Shown here piece after piece: positions 10,601 through 23,800 of a stretch of DNA of 64,000 bases. The notes below the pieces were generated by a model. It saw nothing but the letters and a program-made list of their open reading frames with translations. It was not told where the DNA came from and searched no databases. Origin of the DNA: Incurvaria masculella (Eukaryota; Arthropoda; Insecta; Lepidoptera; Incurvariidae); contig OX335653.1 of assembly GCA_946894095.1 (NCBI GenBank), positions 9,739,001 through 9,803,000 of the forward strand, in the 5' to 3' direction. Each line of letters begins with the position of its first letter. Position 1 is the first letter of the stretch. The position numbers and the translations under genes were made by a program.

Positions 10601-13600
10601 AATGATAGAACAGCCGAGAATGGCTACCCAAGAGATTAAATTGTAGAAATAGGAGTGTACGTGTGGTGAACTGACATGTAAGTGGTGAACACCGTTATAA
10701 AAAAGATTGATTTTAGCTTAAAGTATATTAAGCATATTACTTTGAACTTGATCGGTACTTCACTCTAAGTATACCTCTCACCTAACCAAGGTTTCAAAAT
10801 ATTTGAGTATAAATTAAAAGTATTACATACTTGTTAATAAAATGATTTATTGAGGAATTAATATAATTTATTTAAATATATTATTCCATTATTTTTGTCA
10901 ATATTTTAGCTGGATTCTATTACTTCGAACTTATCAAGTGTTTTTTTTATATTGCGTTACGTACCTACTTAACATTTTCTACAAGAATTTCATTCCGTTG
11001 TGTGACATTGAGTATAGCTATATTAGTTAAAGTAAGTACTAGAAAATTATATATTTAAGTGAATGCTCCGAATGCTCTTTGTTTTGAATATTCAAAGTTT
11101 ATGTCGTGTTCTCATATTTTTTGTTAAAATAGTAAATTATGAGTATATTACTCTATTGTATAATAAGGTGTAGCTGAATTGAGAAATATAATATAAGGAC
11201 AGTTTAGTTAAACGAAATTATCTATACTTGAATAAGTAACAGTAGCGAAATACAAAATTGAATTTTGTATTTCAGGTCGGTGGTATGACAATGACTTCAT
11301 GGAAATGGTATCAATAATTGCTAACAGCTTGAGTTCAGTGTTGTTTACATATTTGAACGATGATGACATTCTTAGTTTTACACAATATGGAATAGCTAAC
11401 CATTTGATATGTTGGAAGCCCTGTTTGTTTTGTCGAATTGAACTATCAGCTCTCGTTGCTCGGTATAAAGTTTGGCTTGTCTGAACGATTAGGCTGGTCG
11501 AGTTAGTGAAATGCGGACTTGATCAAATCGAGCTAGATTAAAAAAATATATTAAAAATTTAAATTGCGATCAATGCCAGCATCTAAGCACATGACATTTT
11601 AGTAAGTATTTCTGATTCCATTTGCATGGATTATTTTTAAAGATGCAATGTCATGCACGATCTTGTTTAGAGGTGTCTTGTCGATGAATTTTTTTTTTAT
11701 TTAAGGGTACTCACACATCCCATTAGTTTTTCATCTGGCGTTCTATTTTATGAGTAAAATACTCACGAGAACATGTTTAATGCGTTTCGTGTTTGATTTT
11801 CACTTTGTTGCTTCCATTCCATGCGCCATTCATTCTTAGGAAACCTACAAACAGCACTTAGTTGCAGTTTTTATAACTTCGTATTTTAAGCTGAGTTAAA
11901 CAACTTTCTTCATGCAATATACTTACCGTAGACTCTGCTGCTACTGCGTGCATTAACGTGACAAATATGTACATTTTTATTTGAGTTTAATTTAACATCC
12001 TGCATAAGTATCTCTTTTCTGGATAACATACTGACTTTTTTTTAAAGTGCAGTAGGTTTCCAGAAAACATCCGTAATAATGCACTGTAAATTACCGTGAT
12101 TTCAGCGTACATATATCAACAAATATTACCAATGCTACCTACACAAACTCATTACATGGAACAGTAAGAACGTTCGTTTCTATAGCTGAAAGTACATATA
12201 TACTTAGACAAAAGCGTTAGCAAACCAAAATGGAAGCAATAGAATGAAACTTAACTAAAATAACCTTTGTAAGGTTTTATCATTTTTGGGGTCCTTACTG
12301 CAATTATTTGCACTGTTTCTCATTTGCGACATGTTCTCGGTTCCTTTTAATAAAATGACATTTTAACTGCTAGACACTAGATAGACGCTACGTTGAAACA
12401 GTTGAGAGCCTACCAGAGAGCGTTGTCGTACTACTGTTCGTGTTTAGTGCGAACAGGGAAGCACATTGGTGGAGCTGTACAGTAGTTTCACCTCGCAATG
12501 TTCCTTATATACTACAAATATGGTGACAGCTCATCGGAGTAGCCAGGCAGAGCACGGCCCCTCGTGACAAACACCTGGCTACGCCGATGTGACAGTTGTT
12601 GAATTTGAATTTGCCTGTACCTTCATGCTATCAACATGTACATTCCACGTGTTCATTTTATTTTTTTAAGTGATATATTTATTATTTTCTGAACTGGTTT
12701 GCAATGCTCCAGCAGATATCTAAATTTTGGATGTTAAAATATGAATTTTCATGTTTGATTTATTTTTAGGATTATAGAAAAGTATTATATTTGTTAATTG
12801 TACTAGTCAAACTGAATTTTCTATGGGCAAATTTAATAATCTTGCATAAGTATTAAGTACATATTTATAAAGAATAATAAATTCCGATTATTGTAAACAT
12901 TATAAATATGTTACATGTATACCTGAATTAAAATTACTACTTACTTAGCTCGCAATATGTTCGAGTAGACCACAAAATAACTGGACATAACCAGTTACAT
13001 AATTATTTTCTTAGTTGAACTAACATTATCTAGACTGTAAATTTGCCCTCTATGACACTTAAATTCTCACATCTAAACTATGGGAACTCTAAAAATAAAT
13101 TAACCTTGAATCAACTTAATTAGGTGAAACAAGTAATGTTTAATTTTAAGTGTCCAACGTGGAATGGGTACCTATTGTTTTTACCAAGAAACAACTAAAG
13201 TGACTGAAGTTAAATTCTATATTATGTAAAAGACTTACCAGTTAATATTGAATAAATCGCACAAAATAAATATGTGTTTTCTTCCAATTTTTGTAATATA
13301 TCGTGCGCTTTCATAATAAATGTAACTAACACCTTCGGTTTACTAAGATCTATATTACCTAATTATTTAGTAAGTGAAAACCAAATATTAAAACATAATA
13401 TATTTGGATAGTACTTTATTATGCCTTAAGTTTTTAAATAATAAATAATTATTTACTTATCCTAGTTTGTTAACAGATTAATATTGAAGCCACACAATGC
13501 CTATGGTTAGGCAATTTTTTAAAAACATTTAACATTCATCTCAATATTGGTCAGTGATTCAATCAGAAATTTGAGCTGATATTGGGCCGAGGTGGTTTTT

Positions 13601-14707
13601 AATCAATATTAAATGCACGGATTCTTATTTGGAAACCTATTGTTAAAGTTAATTAGGTCAATTTCCTTCAAGTACTCATATCTTTTTATTTTGCATTAGA
13701 CAAGCAAATATGTCTCAAATTTGATATTTTCCTAAAACTTACATAATTTTACTTACTTAATGTACTTATCGGTTTGTGTGATACAAATAATTTAGTTTAC
13801 TCGGTTTGCAATTTTTTTTTTCAGCTAAACTGAGGAGCGACTCAAAAATATTTTATATTTTTTTATTGGGTAAAAATTACCATACGAATCCCCTTTCAGA
13901 CCGCATCAAAAAGCACCATTTCTTACTAAACAAATGTTAAAAATAGGTGGTTACTTAATTTCCGTTAAATAAGTTTAGTGTGTTTAGGTTAATTAAATAT
14001 TAGCTGTTGGTTGCTACAAAATCCCCTATATAAATCCGTCGAATGCACCAAAAAAAGTTACCTCCGTTTTTTGTTTTCAGTATTCCCATCTTCATGTTTT
14101 TTAATCACGTGCGAATAGACAGCCTTTTTACGATCTCTTTTAATTAGAAGCACTCGTAGTTTATTAGTAAAAGTGCAAAAGGGGATTTAACTGTTTTGGT
14201 CCCGCTGCTCCTTAACTGTATTTACTTCGTAAACTCTTTTATTATTAAGAATGTATATGCTTTATTAATCATTCATGATAAAAACGACATGGTAACCATA
14301 CTCTTATCCAAATGTATATAACAAATGTAATAACCAAATGGAGCGGAGGGGGGCGCCAGACCAGGGTGTCTCGCAACCTCACCACGCTTTATACCATGAG
14401 TGTCCTCGTTCAAAATAGTGTATATTTTTTGGCACTTTTCCGGCATTCTTCCTGTATACGACCTTGCTATCAAAAATATCCCGGAAGTATTTACTATTAG
14501 TCGGAAATTCTCCCGAAAATTTTAATTGGCAGATGCATAACTAAACAATTCAATCTAATTTTTAAATTAATATTAGAATATTTGTTCTTGGTCCTCCTTG
14601 ACAGCGCATAACCTTTTTTAGTTATCTTCTGGAAATTCGTCTCCAAAGGTGGCGACACTGTCGATATAAACTCAGTGATTCAGTTTAGTCAATCAATTGG
14701 TCGGCGG
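10601..14707. other. intergenic, no gene seen
   Basis: AT-rich sequence between convergent CASK and Kal1. The only structure I note is an imperfect stem at about 12534-12590 (ATCGGAGTAGCCAGG against CCTGGCTACGCCGAT). The short open frames have no recognisable content. Confidence 0.5.
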
Positions 14708-14899
14708 CTAGTGGGGCGGAGGGGTGGCGGAGGAGCCGCACACGTCGGTCCCGTTGAGTCTGCTCTGGAAGTGCGAGCAGGACGGCACTGTGAACTTGAG
14801 GGACGCCTCGGGCGCCGCGCGCGGCCGCGACGGCAGCCGGTTGAGGTACACGCGATACTTGCAGCCGTAGGCCAACTCGTACAACTCGAATGAATTCGC
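14708..14899 (-). CDS. Kal1: Kal1 exon 8: end of third FN3 and stop
   Basis: After acceptor ctgttgcag, phase 0: [35 protein letters not shown], then a short tail with one more Cys and a TAG stop. It corresponds to the CKYKV...TTPPCS end of FN3-3 in vertebrate anosmin. Confidence 0.9.
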   Translation of the reverse strand, partial: ANSFELYELAYGCKYRVYLNRLPSRPRAAPEASLKFTVPSCSHFQSRLNGTDVCGSSATPPPH

Positions 14900-17800
14900 C
14901 TGCAACAGTAACACATATACTTAGTATAATATCCAGAAAAGTATAAAGGCTCGTACCTCAGGGGCCCGGGGCTTGCCAGAGGCCATGGGTTCAATCCCCG
15001 CCCCGTTCATGCACCACTTTGTTTTTTTTTCTGTATTGAATCAGTGCCATGCATTTCTTCACGAATGCGACCTGTTCCATGGTTCCGAAGTCATATAGAA
15101 ATGTAGGCATTCCACTATTAGGAAGGGGTTAAGTCCGGGTTGGTACCGTCGCGTTAGATGAAAATAGGGTCGAAGCGGGATGAAAAATTGTCCGTGTCTT
15201 CCATCCAGCAGTAGTATGGCATGGCACCTAATTCCTACACGAATGCGGTATGTTGGGCTATAGTTGATTATAATATCATGACAGTACGTGTAGTTTTAAC
15301 CTTCCATGTCTAGTCACATAAAAAAACACATATACCAGTACGCCGCTTCCCGGAAAGGTAGGCTGAGATGATAGAGCGCCATACGTTTCGATTACAGCGT
15401 ATTCCTTCGCTTCATCTACAGAGTCTACTTTATATCTTTTTACACATGCTCTACGATTATAGTAGTCTTGATTTCTGACTCCCGAACCCACGATTCCCAA
15501 AATTACTAGAATTGAATAGGATTGCCAATGTTTCCTTGGGATTCCCAGATCCCTGAGATTACCTAAGATTTCTCAGACCCCAACTGATTCCCTGGACTTC
15601 TATGTGAGATTACTGAGATTACCAAACAATTGTATACCAGATTCCCTGAGTGACTGACCTCTCGGGCGAAAAGCCTAATGCTGAAACAAAAACTTAGCAC
15701 AAATGGAAGACACTTTAAAAAAACTTACCTGCTAGTTGAAAAATACTATCATAATATATTCAAGGGGTATTCTGACTTCGCTACTGCTGCGTGAAAGCCA
15801 ATGATTATGGAAAATGAACTGAAATTCTGTAAGGCTTTTTAATGCATCATCTTTGGTGAAATCTATGATGATGTCTGATCTCTTTCGCGTAATTGGGTAT
15901 TTTTGCATTAACACTCAACAAATTGCAAAGTTAAATTAAAACAAAATATTAGGAGTACAGAAGTCTACAATAGCTGCACGTTTCTTAGCTGCCCAGAGGT
16001 GTACTCAAGAGATAGCGGTACCGGCAGGGGCGCGTGGGTGAGCTCTACATTCAACATTGATACACTTACACGACCACCTCCACATTCCTGCTGCGCTCTT
16101 GGTGTGAGCAAGTGCTACGAAGGAAAAACCGAGTGCAGAGGCGTACGCGCCGAGACCCACTCGAATTTATATATAAGCCCTTCTCCACAACTCTGCTGCA
16201 CTCCTGGTACAAACGGATGCATTGACAGACAATCTCAACTTAACGCCAATCTAATCAAGAAGTAACCTCTATGATTTGAAAAGATGTGCCTCCACCAACT
16301 TCTGAGATCCTGATCTATGTGAGCGTCAATTCTTATTATCTCATATTCCTACAATCTAATCTAATAAATATTATAAAGAGGAAAGTTTGTAATAATGGAT
16401 GGATGGATGGATGGATGGATGGATGTTTGTTACTCTTTCACGTAAAAACTACTGAATGGATTCTAATGAAACTTTACAATAATCTAATAAATAATATAAA
16501 GGGGAAAGTTTGTAATAATGGATGGATGGATGGATGGATGGATGGATGGATGGATGGATGGATGTTTGTTACTCTTTCACGTAAAAACTACTGAATGGAT
16601 TCTAATGAAACTTTACAATAATATAGCTTATACATCAGAATAACACATAGGCTACAATTTATGTGCCCATGGGCTTTAGAACTTTCACGGGGCTGCGAAA
16701 ACGATGCCGGTAGCGATACTTCACACTAGGGGGAGAGGAGCCGGGGGCGGTGGCGGGGAGCGGCGGCGGGGGGAGGGCAGACGTCGTGACTGTTTGGTGT
16801 CCGTTTGGCGAATTTTCAAGGCACTAGCGATTTGTAAAACTTAGTACATGTACATTTAACTACCCGGGAATTAGGATTGGCTAAATATAATTCAGTTCCG
16901 CTTACGCTAAAATGGGGCTGTCATACAAACTGCAATGCTATGCACGGCTCGGCTTTGCGGCGGCAGCGCTTACTTTTACTGAAGTACGGCTTGGTATTTC
17001 CTGCAACTTTAGGACTACTTGGCATCACGCTAAATCGCCGGAGGAGCGACCAACAGAATAAAATCCTTGAGAACCAATTACTCGATTTAAATGTGCATTG
17101 TATCTACGTCTAGCCTGATTCTACTAAAAACTTATAGATTACATAATATAACGCTTCATTACCAGAAGGGTAAGTAGTGAGTCTTAAAGTCTTATAACAT
17201 GCGAACCACTTACCTGATTTATATGCGTATTTTATCAATGTATAGCATCTCTGGGAGCAGTCAGGTTCGAGATGGATTACTGTTTTCGATGTTGAGGCTG
17301 GCTGTGGGTTGGAGTCCACGCAAAACTTACCTACGTTACACGTTACTTACTAGGTAAGCAATGTAGCAGTGAAAGTGCAGAAAGGTTCTCGCGGCAAATG
17401 TTTTTTTTTTTTAAATAGCCACCAAACGTCAACGAAGCTCTAAATGGGAATTATTGGATGTTTCTCATTAAATCATGCTATTTCGGCTCGAACGATCTTG
17501 ATTAAATTTGGTACATGGATACATTGTCCTGGACCAGTTTGACCCTATTTTGGACCAGTCATGTGGGCTACTTTTTATCCATGAGATAATTTAGCCGACA
17601 CTAACCCGAGCGGAGCCGGGTACCGCAGCTAGTATAGCTTATACATCAAAATAACACATAGGCTACAATTTATGTGCCCATGGGCTTTAGAACTTTCACG
17701 GGGCTGCGAAAACGATGCCGGTAGCGATACTTCACACTAGGGGGAGAGGAGCCGGGGGCGGTGGCGGGGAGCGGCGGCGGGGGGAGGGCAGACGTCGTGA

Positions 17801-20800
17801 CTGTTTGGTGTCCGTTTGGCGAATTTTCAAGCCACTAGCGATTTGTAAAACTTAGTACATGTACATTTAACTACCCGGGAATTAGGATTGGCTAAATAGA
17901 ATTCAGTTCCGCTTACGCTAAGATGGGGCTGTCATACAAACTGCAATGCTATGCACGGCTCGGCTTTGCGGCGGCAGCGCTTACTTTTACTGAAGTACGG
18001 CTTGGTATTTCCTGCAACTTTAGGACTACTTGGCATCACGCTAAATCGCCGGAGGAGCGACCAACAGAATAAAATCCTTGAGAACCAATTACTCGATTTA
18101 GATTTGCATTGTATCTACGTCTAGCCTGATTCTATTAAAAACTTATAGATTACATAATATAACGCTTCATTACCAGAAGGGTAAGTAGTGAGTCTTAAAG
18201 TCTTATAACATGCGAACCACTTACCTGATTTATGTGCGTATTTTATCAATGTATAGCATCTCTGGGAGCAGTCAGGTTCGAGATGGGTTACTGTTTTCGA
18301 TGTTGAGGCTGGCTGTGGGTTGGAGTCCACGCAAAACTTACCTACGTTACACGTTACTTACTAGGTAAGCAATGTAGCAGTGAAAGTGCAGAAAGGTTCT
18401 CGCGGCAAATGTTTTTTTTTTAAATAGCCACCAAACGTCAACGAAGCTCTAAATGGGAATTATTGGATGTTTCTCATTAAATCATGCTATTTCGGCTCGA
18501 ACGATCTTGATTTAATTTGGTACATGGATATATTGTCCTGGACCAGTTTGACCCTATTTTGGACCAGTCATGTGGGCTACTTTTTATCCATGAGATAATT
18601 TAGCCGACACTAACCCGAGCGGAGCCGGGTACCACAGCTAGTATCTAATAAATAATATAAAGGGGAAAGTTTGTAATAATGGATGGATGGATGGATGGAT
18701 GGATGGATGGATGTTTGTTACTCTTTCACGTAAAAACTACTGAATGGATTCTAATGAAACTTTACAATAATATAGCTTATACATCAGAATAACACATAGG
18801 CTACAATTTATGTGCCCATGGGCTTTAGAACTTTCACGGGGCTGCGAAAACGATGCCGGTAGCGATACTTCACACTAGGGGGAGAGGAGCCGGGGGCGGT
18901 GGCGAAGAGCGGCGGCGGGGGGAGGGGGGGACGTGAGGGCAGACGTCGTGACTGTTTGGTGTCCGTTTGGCGAATTTTCAAGGCACTAGCGATTTGTAAA
19001 ACTTAGTACACATACATTTAACTACCCGGGAATTAGGATTGGCTAAATAGAATTCAGTTCCGCTTACGCTAAGATGGGGCTGTCATACAAACTGCAATGC
19101 TATGCACGGCTCGGCTTTGCGGCGGCAGCGCTTACTTTTACTGAAGTACGGCTTGGTATTTCCTGCAACTTTAGGACTACTTGGCATCACGCTGAATCGC
19201 CGGAGAAGCGACCAACAGAATAAAATCCTTGAGAACCAATTACTCGATTTAGATGTGCATTGTATCTACGTCTAGCCTGATTCTACTAAAAACTTATAGA
19301 TTACATAATATAACGCTTCATTACCAGAAGGGTAAGTAGTGAGTCTTCAAGTCTTATAACATGCGAACCACTTACCTGATTTATATGCGTATTTTATCAA
19401 TGTATAGCATCTCTGGGAGCAGTCAGGTTCGAGATGGGTTACTGTTTTCGATGTTGAGGCTAGCTGTGGGTTGGAGTCCACGCAAAACTTACCTACGTTA
19501 CACGTTACTTACTAGGTAAGCAATGTAGCAGTGAAAGTGCAGAAAGGTTCTCGCGGCAAATGTTTTTTTTTAATAGCCACCAAACGTCAACGAAGCTCTA
19601 AATGGGAATTATTGGATGTTTCTCATTAAATCATGCTATTTCGGCTCGAACGATCTTGATTAAATTTGGTACATGGATACATTGTCCTGGACCAGTTTGA
19701 CCCTATTTTGGACCAGTCATGTGGGCTACTTTTTATCCATGAGATAATTTAGCCGACACTAACCCGAGCGGAGCCGGGTACCGCAGCTAGTATAGCTTAT
19801 ACATCAAAATAACACATAGGCTACAATTTATGTGCCCATGGGCTTTAGAACTTTCACGGGGCTGCGAAAACGATGCCGGTAGCGATACTTCACACTAGGG
19901 GGAGAGGAGCCGGGGGCGGTGGCGGGGAGCGGCGGCGGGGGGAGGGCAGACGTCGTGACTGTTTGGTGTCCGTTTGGCGAATTTTCAAGCCACTAGCGAT
20001 TTGTAAAACTTAGTACATGTACATTTAACTACCCGGGAATTAGGATTGGCTAAATAGAATTCAGTTCCGCTTACGCTAAGATGGGGCTGTCATACAAACT
20101 GCAATGCTATGCACGGCTCGGCTTTGCGGCGGCAGCGCTTACTTTTACTGAAGTACGGCTTGGTATTTCCTGCAACTTTAGGACTACTTGGCATCACGCT
20201 AAATCGCCGGAGGAGCGACCAACAGAATAAAATCCTTGAGAACCAATTACTCGATTTAGATTTGCATTGTATCTACGTCTAGCCTGATTCTATTAAAAAC
20301 TTATAGATTACATAATATAACGCTTCATTACCAGAAGGGTAAGTAGTGAGTCTTAAAGTCTTATAACATGCGAACCACTTACCTGATTTATGTGCGTATT
20401 TTATCAATGTATAGCATCTCTGGGAGCAGTCAGGTTCGAGATGGGTTACTGTTTTCGATGTTGAGGCTGGCTGTGGGTTGGAGTCCACGCAAAACTTACC
20501 TACGTTACACGTTACTTACTAGGTAAGCAATGTAGCAGTGAAAGTGCAGAAAGGTTCTCGCGGCAAATGTTTTTTTTTTAAATAGCCACCAAACGTCAAC
20601 GAAGCTCTAAATGGGAATTATTGGATGTTTCTCATTAAATCATGCTATTTCGGCTCGAACGATCTTGATTTAATTTGGTACATGGATATATTGTCCTGGA
20701 CCAGTTTGACCCTATTTTGGACCAGTCATGTGGGCTACTTTTTATCCATGAGATAATTTAGCCGACACTAACCCGAGCGGAGCCGGGTACCACAGCTAGT

Positions 20801-23800
20801 ATCTAATAAATAATATAAAGGGGAAAGTTTGTAATAATGGATGGATGGATGGATGGATGGATGGATGGATGGATGGATGGATGTTTGTTACTCTTTCACG
20901 TAAAAACTACTGAATGGATTCTAATGAAACTTTACAATAATATAGCTTATACATCAGAATAACACATAGGCTACAATTTATGTGCCCATGGGCTTTAGAA
21001 CTTTCACGGGGCTGCGAAAACGATGCCGGTAGCGATACTTCACACTAGGGGGAGAGGAGCCGGGGGCGGTGGCGAAGAGCGGCGGCGGGGGGAGGGGGGG
21101 ACGTGAGGGCAGACGTCGTGACTGTTTGGTGTCCGTTTGGCGAATTTTCAAGGCACTAGCGATTTGTAAAACTTAGTACACATACATTTAACTACCCGGG
21201 AATTAGGATTGGCTAAATAGAATTCAGTTCCGCTTACGCTAAGATGGGGCTGTCATACAAACTGCAATGCTATGCACGGCTCGGCTTTGCGGCGGCAGCG
21301 CTTACTTTTACTGAAGTACGGCTTGGTATTTCCTGCAACTTTAGGACTACTTGGCATCACGCTGAATCGCCGGAGAAGCGACCAACAGAATAAAATCCTT
21401 GAGAACCAATTACTCGATTTAGATGTGCATTGTATCTACGTCTAGCCTGATTCTACTAAAAACTTATAGATTACATAATATAACGCTTCATTACCAGAAG
21501 GGTAAGTAGTGAGTCTTCAAGTCTTATAACATGCGAACCACTTACCTGATTTATATGCGTATTTTATCAATGTATAGCATCTCTGGGAGCAGTCAGGTTC
21601 GAGATGGGTTACTGTTTTCGATGTTGAGGCTAGCTGTGGGTTGGAGTCCACGCAAAACTTACCTACGTTACACGTTACTTACTAGGTAAGCAATGTAGCA
21701 GTGAAAGTGCAGAAAGGTTCTCGCGGCAAATGTTTTTTTTTAATAGCCACCAAACGTCAACGAAGCTCTAAATGGGAATTATTGGATGTTTCTCATTAAA
21801 TCATGCTATTTCGGCTCGAACGATCTTGATTAAATTTGGTACATGGATACATTGTCCTGGACCAGTTTGACCCTATTTTGGACCAGTCATGTGGGCTACT
21901 TTTTATCCATGAGATAATTTAGCCGACACTAACCCGAGCGGAGCCGGGTACCGCAGCTAGTACTTCATATTGCGACCCTGTCCAAACGCCTACCACGTTT
22001 AATACTGCGACGTGCTCCTAACGCGTATGAGCTCCTAGTATTTGAGTTCTCGGAAACTGTGAGTTACCCGCAAATGATTCGTACGCCAAACATGTCTTGC
22101 TCCGATCCGGATGTCACCGAACCACACCGACTAGGTACCTCACGAATTGCAAGAAGATTTAAAAGAAACACACCGGAAGATGAAATTTCAGAGGAAATAA
22201 AAACCTTCAAAAATGACATGATGAACATGCTAAAAGACTGGAAGCGGGACCCAGGACTCTGCTAAGCATAAATTGTGCAACAAAATAGCGGAAGTAAAAA
22301 AACAAAACGAAGAAATAAAAAAAAACAAATGCCGACATCGAGAAATCTATGGAATTTATCTCGGGACAATATGATGACCCGCATAAAAAATCTGAAAAAT
22401 TAAAAAATCTGGAAAATTAAAAAAACAGAAAACAGCATATACACAGAGTCGCTCGAAGATAAGATGGAAGAACTGCAATCCAATATGATGTCTGCATGCT
22501 TGGAAGTGCGCAACATCCCAATCCAGCCCATCGAAAATCTCCCAGCTATTATGTCGAACTGAAAATACTGAAAATTGAATCGCGGGCTGAAAAGGGAAAC
22601 GCATCGAAAACTATCTATGGAAATGTCGAGCCCACTGCTGAAGGAGAGTATACTGCAAAGAGAGAAAATTAAACGCCGAACAAATAGGCTTTACAGGCAT
22701 CGACATACGTCAATGTTTACAGGCAACCACTCACCGTTTACGTGTCGGAAGGCGTAACAGCTAAAGCTGGCCGGCTGTCCTTTCTCGCTCGCGAACTTGC
22801 CAAGGCGCACCAGTATAGGTATTGCTAGACAAGAGACGGAAAAATACTTCTGCGCAAAAATGACAACTCTGAATACATACAAATAAAGTCAGAAAAAACA
22901 AATTAAGGAACTCCAATCTGCTAAAGTGTGACTAGATCAGATAATGTTACTGTACTTTGCCGTTTTTTTGCTTAGATCGTATGATAAAAGCCAAAATATT
23001 TACAACTTTATTTATCAAAAAGTAAATATAACTTGTACTATTAATTATACACATATTATATAAATCATTACACCTTTCTGATACTGATTCATGTAAAAAC
23101 AATGCTGAATATTATGTATATAGACAATGCAGAATACTATACTAAAAACGTATTACACGTGGCCGCTGAAACAATTACTCTGCAAGTACACACTGCAATC
23201 ACGCTCATTCCCTTACAATAAATCATAGTCCTATATTAAAAATGAAATAAGTACACACAAACATTCATTCTTAAAGAAAACACATACATACAAACATGAA
23301 GTCGATGCATCAAAACTCAAATACCTACTTTATTTATCTACTTATTATTATCAAACATTATACCACTCGATAACGTAACTAACATGTATATACCATCACG
23401 CCGTGCTCACATATTTATGCCACATTTCAGCTGTAAACCAAGAAATAAGAATTCACACAAACCAACTAACTAAATTTTCTACAAAACAATTAAATATATC
23501 ACTATAATACTTACAAATATAAATGGCTACCTTAAGGTGGCCCAACCCGGCGGGCCTAACTCATTCGCGGGCACGGTACAAAACCGTGCTGTTGCGCTCT
23601 GGGACCTTCTCTGTTTCAAAGAATAAGACAGGCTCCGTGATGAGGAAGATGCAACATGTCCACAAAAAAAAAACAAATTTAACAAAAAAAATAACCGACT
23701 TCAAAGGAAAAGCACTAAAAAGTAAAAAATAATGTTCATTTTAGTAGTTACGATTTCTGTTATTTTTTGAGTCGGCGTCAGCCGGGCACGCGCTGCGCCA

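Noticed and set aside
16394..20884. CRISPR-like or independent satellite reading of the ATGG repeats
   Set aside because: They are simple ATGG microsatellites at a fixed place inside Helitron 5' ends, without spacers.
17110..21500. Repeated 69-codon minus-strand frames at 17110, 18121 and 20279
   Set aside because: They are identical because they lie in Helitron copies, and they break in the other copies. There is no domain or splice evidence.
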